DNA from: Candidatus Cloacimonadota bacterium
Lineage (GTDB): Bacteria > Cloacimonadota > Cloacimonadia > Cloacimonadales > WRIO01
Assembly: GCA_029553545.1 (NCBI GenBank)
Contig: JAKPKU010000217.1
Coordinates: forward strand, 1-36,762
DNA: 36,762 nucleotides
Direction of reading: 5' to 3'
A program made the position numbers and the translations under genes. The notes beneath the pieces were generated by a model. The model worked only from the letters and a program-made list of their open reading frames with translations, had not been told where the DNA came from and did not search any database. Positions 28,934-36,762 of this stretch are shown piece after piece (position 1 is the stretch's first letter; each line of letters starts with the position of its first letter).

Positions 28934-29347
28934 ATGAGTATTAGTGATCCGATAGCTGATGCATTAACAAAAGTACGAAATGCATATCGTGCCGGACATA
29001 AACAGGTAACCGTACATCATTGTAAATTGGTTGAATCTGTTATGAAAATTCTGGCAAAAGAAAACTTTATCAATAATTTCGACATCATCGAAAGAGAACC
29101 TGAAAGAAAAATCTTCAGAAAACAGATCCTTGTCAATTTACGTTATACAAATGATGGGAAACCTATTTTAAGAGGGATTGAACGCATAAGTAAACCCGGA
29201 CGCCGCGTTTATGTTAAAGCTGCGAATGTCCCATCAGTTTATAATAATACAGGATGTGCTATCATATCCACCAGTCAAGGTGTATTTACCGATAGAGACG
29301 CTCGTGCTCAAAAAGCAGGCGGCGAATACATTTGTAAGGTTTGGTAG
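28934..29347 (+). CDS. rpsH: Ribosomal protein S8
   Basis: MSISDPIADALTKVRNAYRAGH. Confidence 0.97.
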   Translation: MSISDPIADALTKVRNAYRAGHKQVTVHHCKLVESVMKILAKENFINNFDIIEREPERKIFRKQILVNLRYTNDGKPILRGIERISKPGRRVYVKAANVPSVYNNTGCAIISTSQGVFTDRDARAQKAGGEYICKVW

Positions 29348-29355
29348 GGGGAAAA

Positions 29356-29928
29356 ATGTCAAGAATCGGTAAATTACCTATTAATATACCTTCTGGTGTA
29401 ACTGTTCAATTGGACGGTAGAAATGTTAACGTGAAAGGCAAATTAGGTTCATTGTCTTATAGTTTACAAGATGGCATTGATATAAATATTGAAAACAATG
29501 TTTTGACAGTAACAAGAGAAAACGATGAAAGAAATGTAAGAGCTTTGCATGGCTTAACAAGATCCTTGGTTTTCAATATGGTCAAGGGAGTCTCTGATGG
29601 ATATGAAAAAATTCTTCATATCATCGGTACTGGTTATTCTTCCGAAGTAGTCGGTCCATGGCTTAAAATTAACGTTGGATATTCACATGATGTTCTTTTA
29701 CAAATACCAAAAGGTATAACAGTAACAGCAGAAGCAGTTCCTCGCGGTAAAGGTGGAAAGCTTTCTATTCAATCTATTGTTACAATTAAAGGATTTCATA
29801 AAGAAGATGTCGGCAAATTTACAGCAGAAGTTCGTGCGGTAAGACCACCTGAGAACTATAAAGGTAAAGGCATCCGCTATAGTGATGAAAACGTTACTAT
29901 TAAAGCAGGAAAATCAGGCGCTAAGTAA
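29356..29928 (+). CDS. rplF: Ribosomal protein L6
   Basis: MSRIGKLPINIPSGVTVQLDGRNVNVKGKLG; start trimmed from ORF start 29341 to ATG 29356. Confidence 0.96.
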   Translation: MSRIGKLPINIPSGVTVQLDGRNVNVKGKLGSLSYSLQDGIDINIENNVLTVTRENDERNVRALHGLTRSLVFNMVKGVSDGYEKILHIIGTGYSSEVVGPWLKINVGYSHDVLLQIPKGITVTAEAVPRGKGGKLSIQSIVTIKGFHKEDVGKFTAEVRAVRPPENYKGKGIRYSDENVTIKAGKSGAK

Positions 29929-29958
29929 ACCTTAGTAGAAATCTTGAATGGAGAAAAA

Positions 29959-30327
29959 ATGGAAAAATCAGTAACTTTCTTTAGAGCAAAAGCACGTGAA
30001 CGTCGTAGAATGGCAATTCGTAAAAAGATTCACGGTACTGCAGAAAGACCAAGACTTGTAGTCTTTCGAAGCTTATCAAATATATATGCACAAATAATTG
30101 ATGATGTAGAAGGCAAAACATTAGTTGCTATGTCTACAAAGGCAAAAGAAGAAACTTTCACAGGCAAAACAAAGACAGATAAGAGCTTTGAAGTCGGTGA
30201 AAAATTAGCTAAAAGAGCATTAGATAAAGGAATTACACAAGTGTGCTTTGATCGCGCTGGATATAAATTCCATGGTCGTGTTAAAGCCCTTGCTGACGGT
30301 GCTCGTAAAGCCGGATTAAATTTCTAA
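29959..30327 (+). CDS. rplR: Ribosomal protein L18
   Basis: [35 protein letters not shown]. Confidence 0.96.
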   Translation: MEKSVTFFRAKARERRRMAIRKKIHGTAERPRLVVFRSLSNIYAQIIDDVEGKTLVAMSTKAKEETFTGKTKTDKSFEVGEKLAKRALDKGITQVCFDRAGYKFHGRVKALADGARKAGLNF

Positions 30328-30340
30328 GAGGAGGAGAGCT

Positions 30341-30856
30341 TTGAATCAAATGAATAATTCCGAATCTAATGAATTATTTGAAAAAATAATCGATACTAAT
30401 CGCGTCGCAAAGGTTGTTAAGGGTGGTAGAAATTTCAGCTTTAACGCTATTGTTGTCGTTGGTGATAAAAAAGGTTCAATAGGTATTGGCATTGGTAAAG
30501 CAAATGAAATCACTGATGCTATTCGTAAAGCTAAAGAAAAAGCTGAAAAAAGCATGTTTAGAGTACCTATTGTCCGTGATACAATACCACATGAAATCAT
30601 TGGTAGATTTGGCGCAAGCAAAATTATGCTAAAACCAGCTTCTGCAGGTACAGGCATTATTGCTGGTGGTACTGCCAGAGCAATTTTTGAAGCCGCAGGT
30701 ATTACAAATATACTCGCTAAATCTATGGGCTCAAACACTCCTTGTAATGTTGTGAAAGCTACTATCCTGGGTTTAAAAGAACTTAGAACTGTTAGTGAAG
30801 CTGCAAGATTACGTGGAAAAACCTTTGCTGAATTAACAGGCACGGAGGAAAAATGA
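30341..30856 (+). CDS. rpsE: Ribosomal protein S5 (TTG start, or ATG at 30350)
   Basis: [36 protein letters not shown]. Confidence 0.96.
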   Translation: MNQMNNSESNELFEKIIDTNRVAKVVKGGRNFSFNAIVVVGDKKGSIGIGIGKANEITDAIRKAKEKAEKSMFRVPIVRDTIPHEIIGRFGASKIMLKPASAGTGIIAGGTARAIFEAAGITNILAKSMGSNTPCNVVKATILGLKELRTVSEAARLRGKTFAELTGTEEK

Positions 30857-31035
30857 AGCTCAGAGTAACCAAAATCAAAAGTACTATTGGATATAATAAG
30901 AGACAAGATCTCGTGATGGAATCTTTAGGCTTAAGAAAAATGAACCAAGTAAAAATCCATGACGATAACCCTTGTATTCGTGGCATGATCAACAAAGTTT
31001 CTCACCTTGTAAAGGTTGAAGAGATCAATGAATAA
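30853..31035 (+). CDS. rpmD: Ribosomal protein L30
   Basis: [53 protein letters not shown]. Confidence 0.95.
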   Translation: MKLRVTKIKSTIGYNKRQDLVMESLGLRKMNQVKIHDDNPCIRGMINKVSHLVKVEEINE

Positions 31036-31042
31036 TATAAAG

Positions 31043-31064
31043 CCCGGCATTTTAAAATGCCGGG
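31043..31064 (+). promoter_or_regulatory. Perfect 22-bp palindrome between rpmD and rplO
   Basis: CCCGGCATTTTAAAATGCCGGG; no strong T-run follows. Confidence 0.8.
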
Positions 31065-31095
31065 GCATTTAAATAAATGTTTTGAAGGAGACATA

Positions 31096-31545
31096 ATGCT
31101 TCATCAGATGGAACGCCCAAATATAAAAAAGAAAACCAAACGCCTGGGTAAAGGCCAAGGTAGTGGTTATGGACACCAGGCAAGTAAAGGGCATAAAGGT
31201 ACAAAAGCTCGTAGTGGCGGAAAGGTACCAGTAAGCTTTGAAGGCGGTCAAATGCCTTTACAACGTCGTTTGCCAAAGCGTGGTTTTAAAAATATCTTCC
31301 GTATCGAATTTAGAATTGTTGATTTAGAACAAATTCAAAATTCAGAAAATAATGTATTCGATATTGAAGTATTTGAAGATACAAAAATGATTAGATCTGA
31401 AGGTAAATACAGATTAAGACCAGTTAAGATTTTATCTAACGGTATTGAGAGCTTTAACAAAAAAGTTACCATTAAAGCTAATGCTTTTTCTGAAAAAGCA
31501 AAAGAAGCAATAGAAAAACTTGGTGGTACAGCGGAGGTATTGTAG
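31096..31545 (+). CDS. rplO: Ribosomal protein L15
   Basis: KKKTKRLGKGQGSGYGHQASKGHKGTKARSGGKVP; start at ATG 31096 after GAAGGAG. Confidence 0.95.
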   Translation: MLHQMERPNIKKKTKRLGKGQGSGYGHQASKGHKGTKARSGGKVPVSFEGGQMPLQRRLPKRGFKNIFRIEFRIVDLEQIQNSENNVFDIEVFEDTKMIRSEGKYRLRPVKILSNGIESFNKKVTIKANAFSEKAKEAIEKLGGTAEVL

Positions 31546-32844
31546 TTGTTAGAAAGTATCAGAAATGTCTTCAAAATCCCGGAATTGAAGAAGAAAATAC
31601 TTTTCACCGCTTTTATATTAATTCTGTATAGGTTAGGAAGCTTTATTCCTACACCTGGAGTTGATGCCCAAGCCTTGAAAACTTTCTTTAGTGATAAAGG
31701 ACAAAATTCAATTTTCGGATTATTTGACCTATTTGTCGGGGGAAACTTTGAAAGAGCATCAGTGTTTGCATTAGGTATTATGCCTTATATTACATCATCG
31801 ATCGTCTTGCAATTATTAGGTAGCATTATACCATATTTTGAAAAACTCAGAAAAGAAGGCGCCGAAGGTCAAAAGAAATTAACACAAATCACACGTTACG
31901 GTACTATACTTATTGGTATTTTTAATGCCGTTGGTATAGCAGTCTTTTTACAGAGCATGAACGTAGTCTACAATCCGGGTGTCATGTTTACATTTACTAC
32001 TGTGATAACAATGGTTACAGGAACTATGGTTATCATGTGGCTTGGTGAACAAATTACAGAAAATGGTATCGGTAATGGAATATCTTTGATTATTTTTGCT
32101 GGTATTATCGCAAGATATCCACAAGGATTTATCCAAATGTTCCAAATGGTAAGAACAGGTACTATGCCTATTCTTACTGCCGTAATCGTTCTTGCTGTAA
32201 TGGTCGCAATTACAGGCGCTGTTATTCTTGTAACAGAAGCTATCAGAAAAATCAACGTTCAATATGCAAAACGCGTAATTGGTAGAAAGATTTATGGTGG
32301 ACAAAGCACACATATCCCATTGAGAGTGAACTCAGCAGGCGTTATTCCTATCATCTTTGCTCAATCAGTGATTATGTTTCCACGTACATTTGCTACTTTC
32401 TTCCCTAACTCAGCAGTGAGCGATTTTATTGGTCGCACACTCTCACCAGGGCATGCAGTTTACACTGTTCTTTATATGGGACTGATTATTTTCTTCGCAT
32501 ATTTTTACACAGCAATTGCAATGAATCCTGTTGAAATGGCAGAAAACATGAAGAAGCATGGCGGGTTTATTCCTGGCATTACCCCTGGAAAGAATACAGC
32601 AAACTATATCAATAATATTCTTGTACGTATAACTTTACCAGGAGCGATCTTCTTTGCAATAATCGCAGTGATACCAGAATTTATGATGAAATGGTCAAAT
32701 ATTCCCTTCTATTTTGGCGGCACAGGCTTGATCATTATCGTAGGTGTTGCTCTTGATACATTAAAGCAAATCGAATCTCACCTTGTGATGAGACACTATG
32801 ATGGCTTTATGAAAAAGGGCAAACTCAGAGGCCGTTCTTCATAG
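31546..32844 (+). CDS. secY: Protein translocase subunit SecY (TTG start)
   Basis: FILILYRLGSFIPTPGVD; NGIGNGISLIIFAGI; multi-TM; TTG at 31546. Confidence 0.98.
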   Translation: MLESIRNVFKIPELKKKILFTAFILILYRLGSFIPTPGVDAQALKTFFSDKGQNSIFGLFDLFVGGNFERASVFALGIMPYITSSIVLQLLGSIIPYFEKLRKEGAEGQKKLTQITRYGTILIGIFNAVGIAVFLQSMNVVYNPGVMFTFTTVITMVTGTMVIMWLGEQITENGIGNGISLIIFAGIIARYPQGFIQMFQMVRTGTMPILTAVIVLAVMVAITGAVILVTEAIRKINVQYAKRVIGRKIYGGQSTHIPLRVNSAGVIPIIFAQSVIMFPRTFATFFPNSAVSDFIGRTLSPGHAVYTVLYMGLIIFFAYFYTAIAMNPVEMAENMKKHGGFIPGITPGKNTANYINNILVRITLPGAIFFAIIAVIPEFMMKWSNIPFYFGGTGLIIIVGVALDTLKQIESHLVMRHYDGFMKKGKLRGRSS

Positions 32845-32858
32845 ATATACATTATTAC

Positions 32859-32890
32859 AAAAGGGAGCAGAATAGATCTGTTCCCTTTTT
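32859..32890 (+). terminator. Rho-independent terminator after secY
   Basis: AAAAGGGAGCAG-aatagat-CTGTTCCCTTTTT. Confidence 0.8.
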
Positions 32891-33074
32891 ATATAGCTCT
32901 TTAAACAGACAAATAAGCACAATTCTAAAGAACGCTTTTAAGTAATAAATCGAGTTTTTTAGCAAAAGAACAATTTAGTGCTTGACAAATATAGTTAAAA
33001 ATGAAACTTTGCATTAAAGATTATAAATATTTATATAATCAGTGTTTAATATAGGAAGGAAAACAAGGTTTAAT

Positions 33075-33293
33075 ATGTCTAAAGCAGGCGTCATAGAAGT
33101 GGAAGGAATTGTAAAAGAAGCATTACCAAACACATCTTATCGAGTTGTATTAGAAAATGGCCACGAAATATTGGCGCATAGCTCTGGCAAGATGAGAATG
33201 AATTATATTAGAATACTACCTGGCGATAAGGTTAAAGTTGAGTTGTCCCCGTACGACTTAAATCGCGGCAGAATAACCTATCGTTATAAATAA
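33075..33293 (+). CDS. infA: Translation initiation factor IF-1
   Basis: [67 protein letters not shown]; start trimmed to ATG 33075. Confidence 0.95.
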   Translation: MSKAGVIEVEGIVKEALPNTSYRVVLENGHEILAHSSGKMRMNYIRILPGDKVKVELSPYDLNRGRITYRYK

Positions 33294-33349
33294 ATGGATT
33301 ATCCATTTCATATCTTATGATTTGAAGATTAGCGAGAAAGGAATTAGAA

Positions 33350-33466
33350 ATGAAAGTAAAATCTTCAGTAAAACCCATATGTAAAGATTGTCGCATAATC
33401 AAGCGCAATGGCATAATAAGAATAATATGCCCCTCAAACCCAAAGCATAAGCAAAGACAAGGCTAA
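33350..33466 (+). CDS. rpmJ: Ribosomal protein L36 (38 aa; missing from the ORF track)
   Basis: [38 protein letters not shown] between infA and rpsM. Confidence 0.95.
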   Translation: MKVKSSVKPICKDCRIIKRNGIIRIICPSNPKHKQRQG

Positions 33467-33484
33467 AAAGAAGGAGGATGTCAA

Positions 33485-33862
33485 TTGGCACATATAGCAG
33501 GTATCGAATTGCCACGCGATAAAAGGGTTATCATTGGTCTTACCTATATTTTTGGAATAGGCAGATCAACATCAGCAAAAATCCTTGCAAAAGCAAATAT
33601 TAATGAAAATATAAAAGTTAAAGATTTAACTTTAGATCAAGAAAAAATATTACGTGATATTATTCAACATGACGAAGATATCATTGTTGAAGGTACATTG
33701 AGAACTCAAGTTACTTTGAATATCAAAAGACTTATGGAAATTGGCTCTTACCGTGGACTCAGACACAAAAAAGGCTTACCAGTTCGCGGACAACGTACCA
33801 AAACCAATGCACGCACCAGAAAAGGTCCTAAACCAGGTGCTTTAAAAAGAACAAAAAAATAG
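33485..33862 (+). CDS. rpsM: Ribosomal protein S13 (TTG start)
   Basis: [30 protein letters not shown]. Confidence 0.97.
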   Translation: MAHIAGIELPRDKRVIIGLTYIFGIGRSTSAKILAKANINENIKVKDLTLDQEKILRDIIQHDEDIIVEGTLRTQVTLNIKRLMEIGSYRGLRHKKGLPVRGQRTKTNARTRKGPKPGALKRTKK

Positions 33863-33871
33863 AGGTTTAAC

Positions 33872-34267
33872 ATGGCAAAAGCAAAAACAACAAAAGTAAA
33901 GAAAAAACGCGTTAGACTTTCTATCGACGAAGGAATGGCTACCGTTCATTCAAGTTTTAATAATACAATTGTCTCTTTAAGCGACTTGGCAGGCAATGTA
34001 ATCACCTGGTCAAGTGGTGGTAAAATAGGTTATAAAGGCTCAAGAAAATCAACACCTTTTGCAGCACAACTTGCAGCAGAAGAAGTTGCTAAGACAGCTA
34101 TTGAAATGGGAATCAAAAAGGTTCGCGTTGTTATTAAAGGACCAGGCGGCGGAAGAGAATCTGCTATTCGTGCTTTAAATGCAGCTGGATTAAGTGTTAC
34201 TATGATTAAAGACAACACCCCAATCCCTCACAATGGTTGTAGACCACCAAAAACAAGAAGAATCTAA
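33872..34267 (+). CDS. rpsK: Ribosomal protein S11
   Basis: [46 protein letters not shown]. Confidence 0.98.
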   Translation: MAKAKTTKVKKKRVRLSIDEGMATVHSSFNNTIVSLSDLAGNVITWSSGGKIGYKGSRKSTPFAAQLAAEEVAKTAIEMGIKKVRVVIKGPGGGRESAIRALNAAGLSVTMIKDNTPIPHNGCRPPKTRRI

Positions 34268-34282
34268 TGGAGGCAATTTAAA

Positions 34283-34915
34283 ATGGCTAGATATACAGGA
34301 TCAGTATGTAAACTTTGCCGACGCGAAGGTAGCAAACTCATGCTTAAGGGTGCTCGTTGCATGACATCAAAATGTGCTTTTGAAAGAAGAGCATATGTAC
34401 CTGGTCAGCATGGTGCACCAAATGCGCGTAAAAAAGTTACCGACTACGGTATTCACTTACGTGAAAAACAAAAAGCACGCAGAATTTATGGTGTGCTAGA
34501 AAGACAATTCAAAAAATACTTTGAAATTGCAGATAGAAAAAGCGGTGAAACTGGCGACAACTTGCTTGTTTTACTCGAAAGAAGATTGGATAATGTTGTT
34601 TATAGAATGGGTTTTGCACCAAGTAGAAATGCTGCAAGACAGATCATTAGACATGGTCATGTGCAAGTAAACGGACATAAAGTTAATATCCCTTCTTATT
34701 TGGTTAATCCAACCAATAATATTGAAATAAAAGAAACAAGCCGTTCAATGGGGCTTATCCAAGATGCAGTACAAAACTCGATGGATTCTTCTCATTATGA
34801 ATGGCTCAGTGTCGATAGAAATAATTTTAAAGGTGAATTTCTCTACACGCCTAAAAGAGAGCAGGTAGAAATCGATATCAATGCTAACCTTATTGTAGAA
34901 TTCTACTCTAAATAA
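34283..34915 (+). CDS. rpsD: Ribosomal protein S4 (Cys-containing form)
   Basis: MARYTGSVCKLCRREGSKLMLKGARCMTSKCAFERR. Confidence 0.98.
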   Translation: MARYTGSVCKLCRREGSKLMLKGARCMTSKCAFERRAYVPGQHGAPNARKKVTDYGIHLREKQKARRIYGVLERQFKKYFEIADRKSGETGDNLLVLLERRLDNVVYRMGFAPSRNAARQIIRHGHVQVNGHKVNIPSYLVNPTNNIEIKETSRSMGLIQDAVQNSMDSSHYEWLSVDRNNFKGEFLYTPKREQVEIDINANLIVEFYSK

Positions 34916-34930
34916 AACAGGAGATATAAT

Positions 34931-35950
34931 ATGATGCTACTTGAACCCTTGCAAATGCCAACCAAAATCGAATTTGATAAGGACACTTATTCAGATACTT
35001 ATGGTAAGTTTGAAATCGGACCATTTGAACCTGGCTATGCTACTACAATTGGCAATACACTTCGTCGTGTTTTATTGTCCTCTATTCAGGGTGCGGCAGC
35101 AAGATTCGTGAAAATCGAAGGCTTACATCATGAGTTTACTCCAATACCAGGTTGCGATGCTGATTATGTAGATTTTATCTTAAATCTTAAAAAATTAGTA
35201 TTAAAATCAGATACTCTCAACGAGGTTAAGCTCACATTAAATCATAAAGGTATTGGTCCTATAACCGCTGGCGAAATTGAAGAAACTGCCGATATTAAAG
35301 TAATCAACAAGGACCTTGTTTTATGCAATATGACTGAAGATACTGAATTGTTTGCTGAAATATGGGTCGGTCAAGGCAGAGGGTATACTCCTGCAGACAT
35401 GCATAATGTTGATGAAAAATCTGTTGGCGTTATACCTGTAGACTCAATTTATTCTCCAATTACAAAAGTTAATTTTGTTACTGCAAATCAACGTGTTGGC
35501 GAAAGAATTGACTTCGATAAATTGATTGTTGAAATTTTTACAAATGGAAGTATCGAACCAAAATACGCTCTATATCTCTCAGCTAAGCTTCTTAAAGATA
35601 TTTATGCAACTCTCGTGCTTTTTGAAGAGGAACCTGACTATATTGAAGAAGTTGAAATGGATCCAGAACTAGAAAGACTTGAAAAAGTCCTGGCTATAAA
35701 TGTTAAGGAACTTGAATTGACTGTTCGTGCTGGAAATTGTTTAGCTGCTGCAAAAATTGAAACAATTGGCGAATTGGTAGCCAAGACAGAGCCAGAAATG
35801 CTCAAGTATAGAAACTTTGGTAAGAAGTCCCTCGACGAAATCAAAAAGCTCATTACTAACTATGATTTAACACTCGGGATGGACGTTCCAGGCATTCTCA
35901 AACGTATTGAAGATGCCAAAAATCGTATGATTAATATAAAGAAAGGTTAG
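34931..35950 (+). CDS. rpoA: RNA polymerase alpha subunit
   Basis: GPFEPGYATTIGNTLRRVLLSSIQGAA; alpha-CTD. Confidence 0.98.
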   Translation: MMLLEPLQMPTKIEFDKDTYSDTYGKFEIGPFEPGYATTIGNTLRRVLLSSIQGAAARFVKIEGLHHEFTPIPGCDADYVDFILNLKKLVLKSDTLNEVKLTLNHKGIGPITAGEIEETADIKVINKDLVLCNMTEDTELFAEIWVGQGRGYTPADMHNVDEKSVGVIPVDSIYSPITKVNFVTANQRVGERIDFDKLIVEIFTNGSIEPKYALYLSAKLLKDIYATLVLFEEEPDYIEEVEMDPELERLEKVLAINVKELELTVRAGNCLAAAKIETIGELVAKTEPEMLKYRNFGKKSLDEIKKLITNYDLTLGMDVPGILKRIEDAKNRMINIKKG

Positions 35951-35954
35951 ACCT

Positions 35955-36368
35955 ATGCGACATAAATGTGTTGGTAGAAAATTTGGAAGAGAAGCAGACC
36001 ATAGAAAGGCAATGCTTAAAAATTTAGTCATCTCTCTTTTCCAACATGGACAGATTGAAACCACTCAAGCAAAAGCAAAAGAAATGCGTGGATTAGCAGA
36101 AAGAGTTATTACTTATGGTAAAAAAGGTAGCTTGCACCATAAAAGATTGGCTTTCTCAATCGTTCATGATCATGCTTTAGTAAAAAAGATTTTCGATGAA
36201 ATTGCACCTAAATATTCAAATAGAAACGGTGGCTATACAAGCGTGATTAAGACAAAAATTAGACGTGGCGACGCTGCTCCAATGGCACTCATTCGCCTTG
36301 TTGAAGGTGAAGTTGTTGCTGAAAAAGAAAAAGATAATATCAAAGCTGAAGATCTGAATAAAGAATAA
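35955..36368 (+). CDS. rplQ: Ribosomal protein L17
   Basis: MRHKCVGRKFGREADHRKAMLKNLVISLFQHGQIETTQAKAKEMR. Confidence 0.97.
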   Translation: MRHKCVGRKFGREADHRKAMLKNLVISLFQHGQIETTQAKAKEMRGLAERVITYGKKGSLHHKRLAFSIVHDHALVKKIFDEIAPKYSNRNGGYTSVIKTKIRRGDAAPMALIRLVEGEVVAEKEKDNIKAEDLNKE

Positions 36369-36388
36369 ATATAGCTTAAAATATTTAA

Positions 36389-36423
36389 GGGTAGTGATTT
36401 TGTAATCGCTACCCTTTTTTTTT
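36389..36423 (+). terminator. Rho-independent terminator after rplQ
   Basis: GGGTAGTGATT-TTGT-AATCGCTACCC followed by nine or more T. Confidence 0.92.
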
Positions 36424-36464
36424 ATTCAAAATCAGCGAAATAAATTATTGACTCTACATAAAGT

Positions 36465-36633
36465 GAGGGTGTTGCATAGTAATCAAAATATCTTATGAAA
36501 GAATACGCAGACTTATAAATTAAAAACATCACTCTCTATATATATAGGGCTTATAAAATGGGATTTTTCGAAAACTATTTTTACCTAAATCGGCAGATAC
36601 CTACTACGAGCAGGTTTAGAGAGAGGGTGTTGA
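36465..36633 (-). repeat. ATATATA-core repeat, full-length inverted copy
   Basis: Reverse complement aligns with 20858-21014; both ends carry GAGGGTGTTGmA in direct orientation. Confidence 0.88.
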
Positions 36634-36762
36634 ATAATGCATAACTCAGGTTTACAGACTTGAAGAATAATGGGTTGTTAGAACTGAGAGCAGAGTTGAT
36701 GGGTAATTTCGCTTCGTAAAATTGATTGATGGATCTGGAACAACTAATGGTAGTTGTTGATA

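Noticed and set aside
21316-36368. Numerous antisense ORFs within ribosomal genes
   Set aside because: Shadow ORFs opposite strongly supported ribosomal protein genes; no Shine-Dalgarno or family support noted.
1-36762. tRNA, rRNA or tmRNA genes
   Set aside because: Scanned by eye for T-loop-like GTTCRANYC with matching acceptor stems and found none convincing; a computational scan (tRNAscan-SE, Infernal) would be decisive.

Overview
Bacterial chromosomal window (probably FCB-group, possibly Cloacimonadota-like; taxonomy is only a guess from gene order and protein style). Four zones. (1) ~1-8 kb: accessory cell-surface polysaccharide genes: two DegT/DnrJ/EryC1 aminotransferases, a CDP-glycerol-glycerophosphotransferase-like gene plus the near-identical 3' end of a second copy, a Bcs1/Acs1-like IspD-SDR fusion probably making CDP-ribitol, a HAD phosphatase and a small GIY-YIG protein. 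The genes are separated by a mosaic of short hairpin-rich repeats. (2) ~9.7-17.9 kb: a type III-A (Csm) CRISPR effector locus: cas10, csm2, csm3, csm4, csm5, then a CARF-RelE (Cami1-like) effector and a convergent CARF-PD-(D/E)XK (Card1/Can2-like) effector. Cas10 has an intact GGDD cyclase motif, but the HD dyad reads QN. No cas6, cas1, cas2 or CRISPR array is visible. (3) ~18-21 kb: repeat-rich region with a truncated transglutaminase-like gene, TfoX-N, MBL-fold and DUF488 genes. (4) ~21.3-36.4 kb: an ordinary tuf/S10/spc/alpha ribosomal superoperon (tuf to rplQ), bracketed by inverted copies of a ~160-bp repeat with a palindromic core. The most interesting items are the HD-less Cas10 with two different CARF effectors, and at least two undocumented structured repeat families, one with compensatory base changes.
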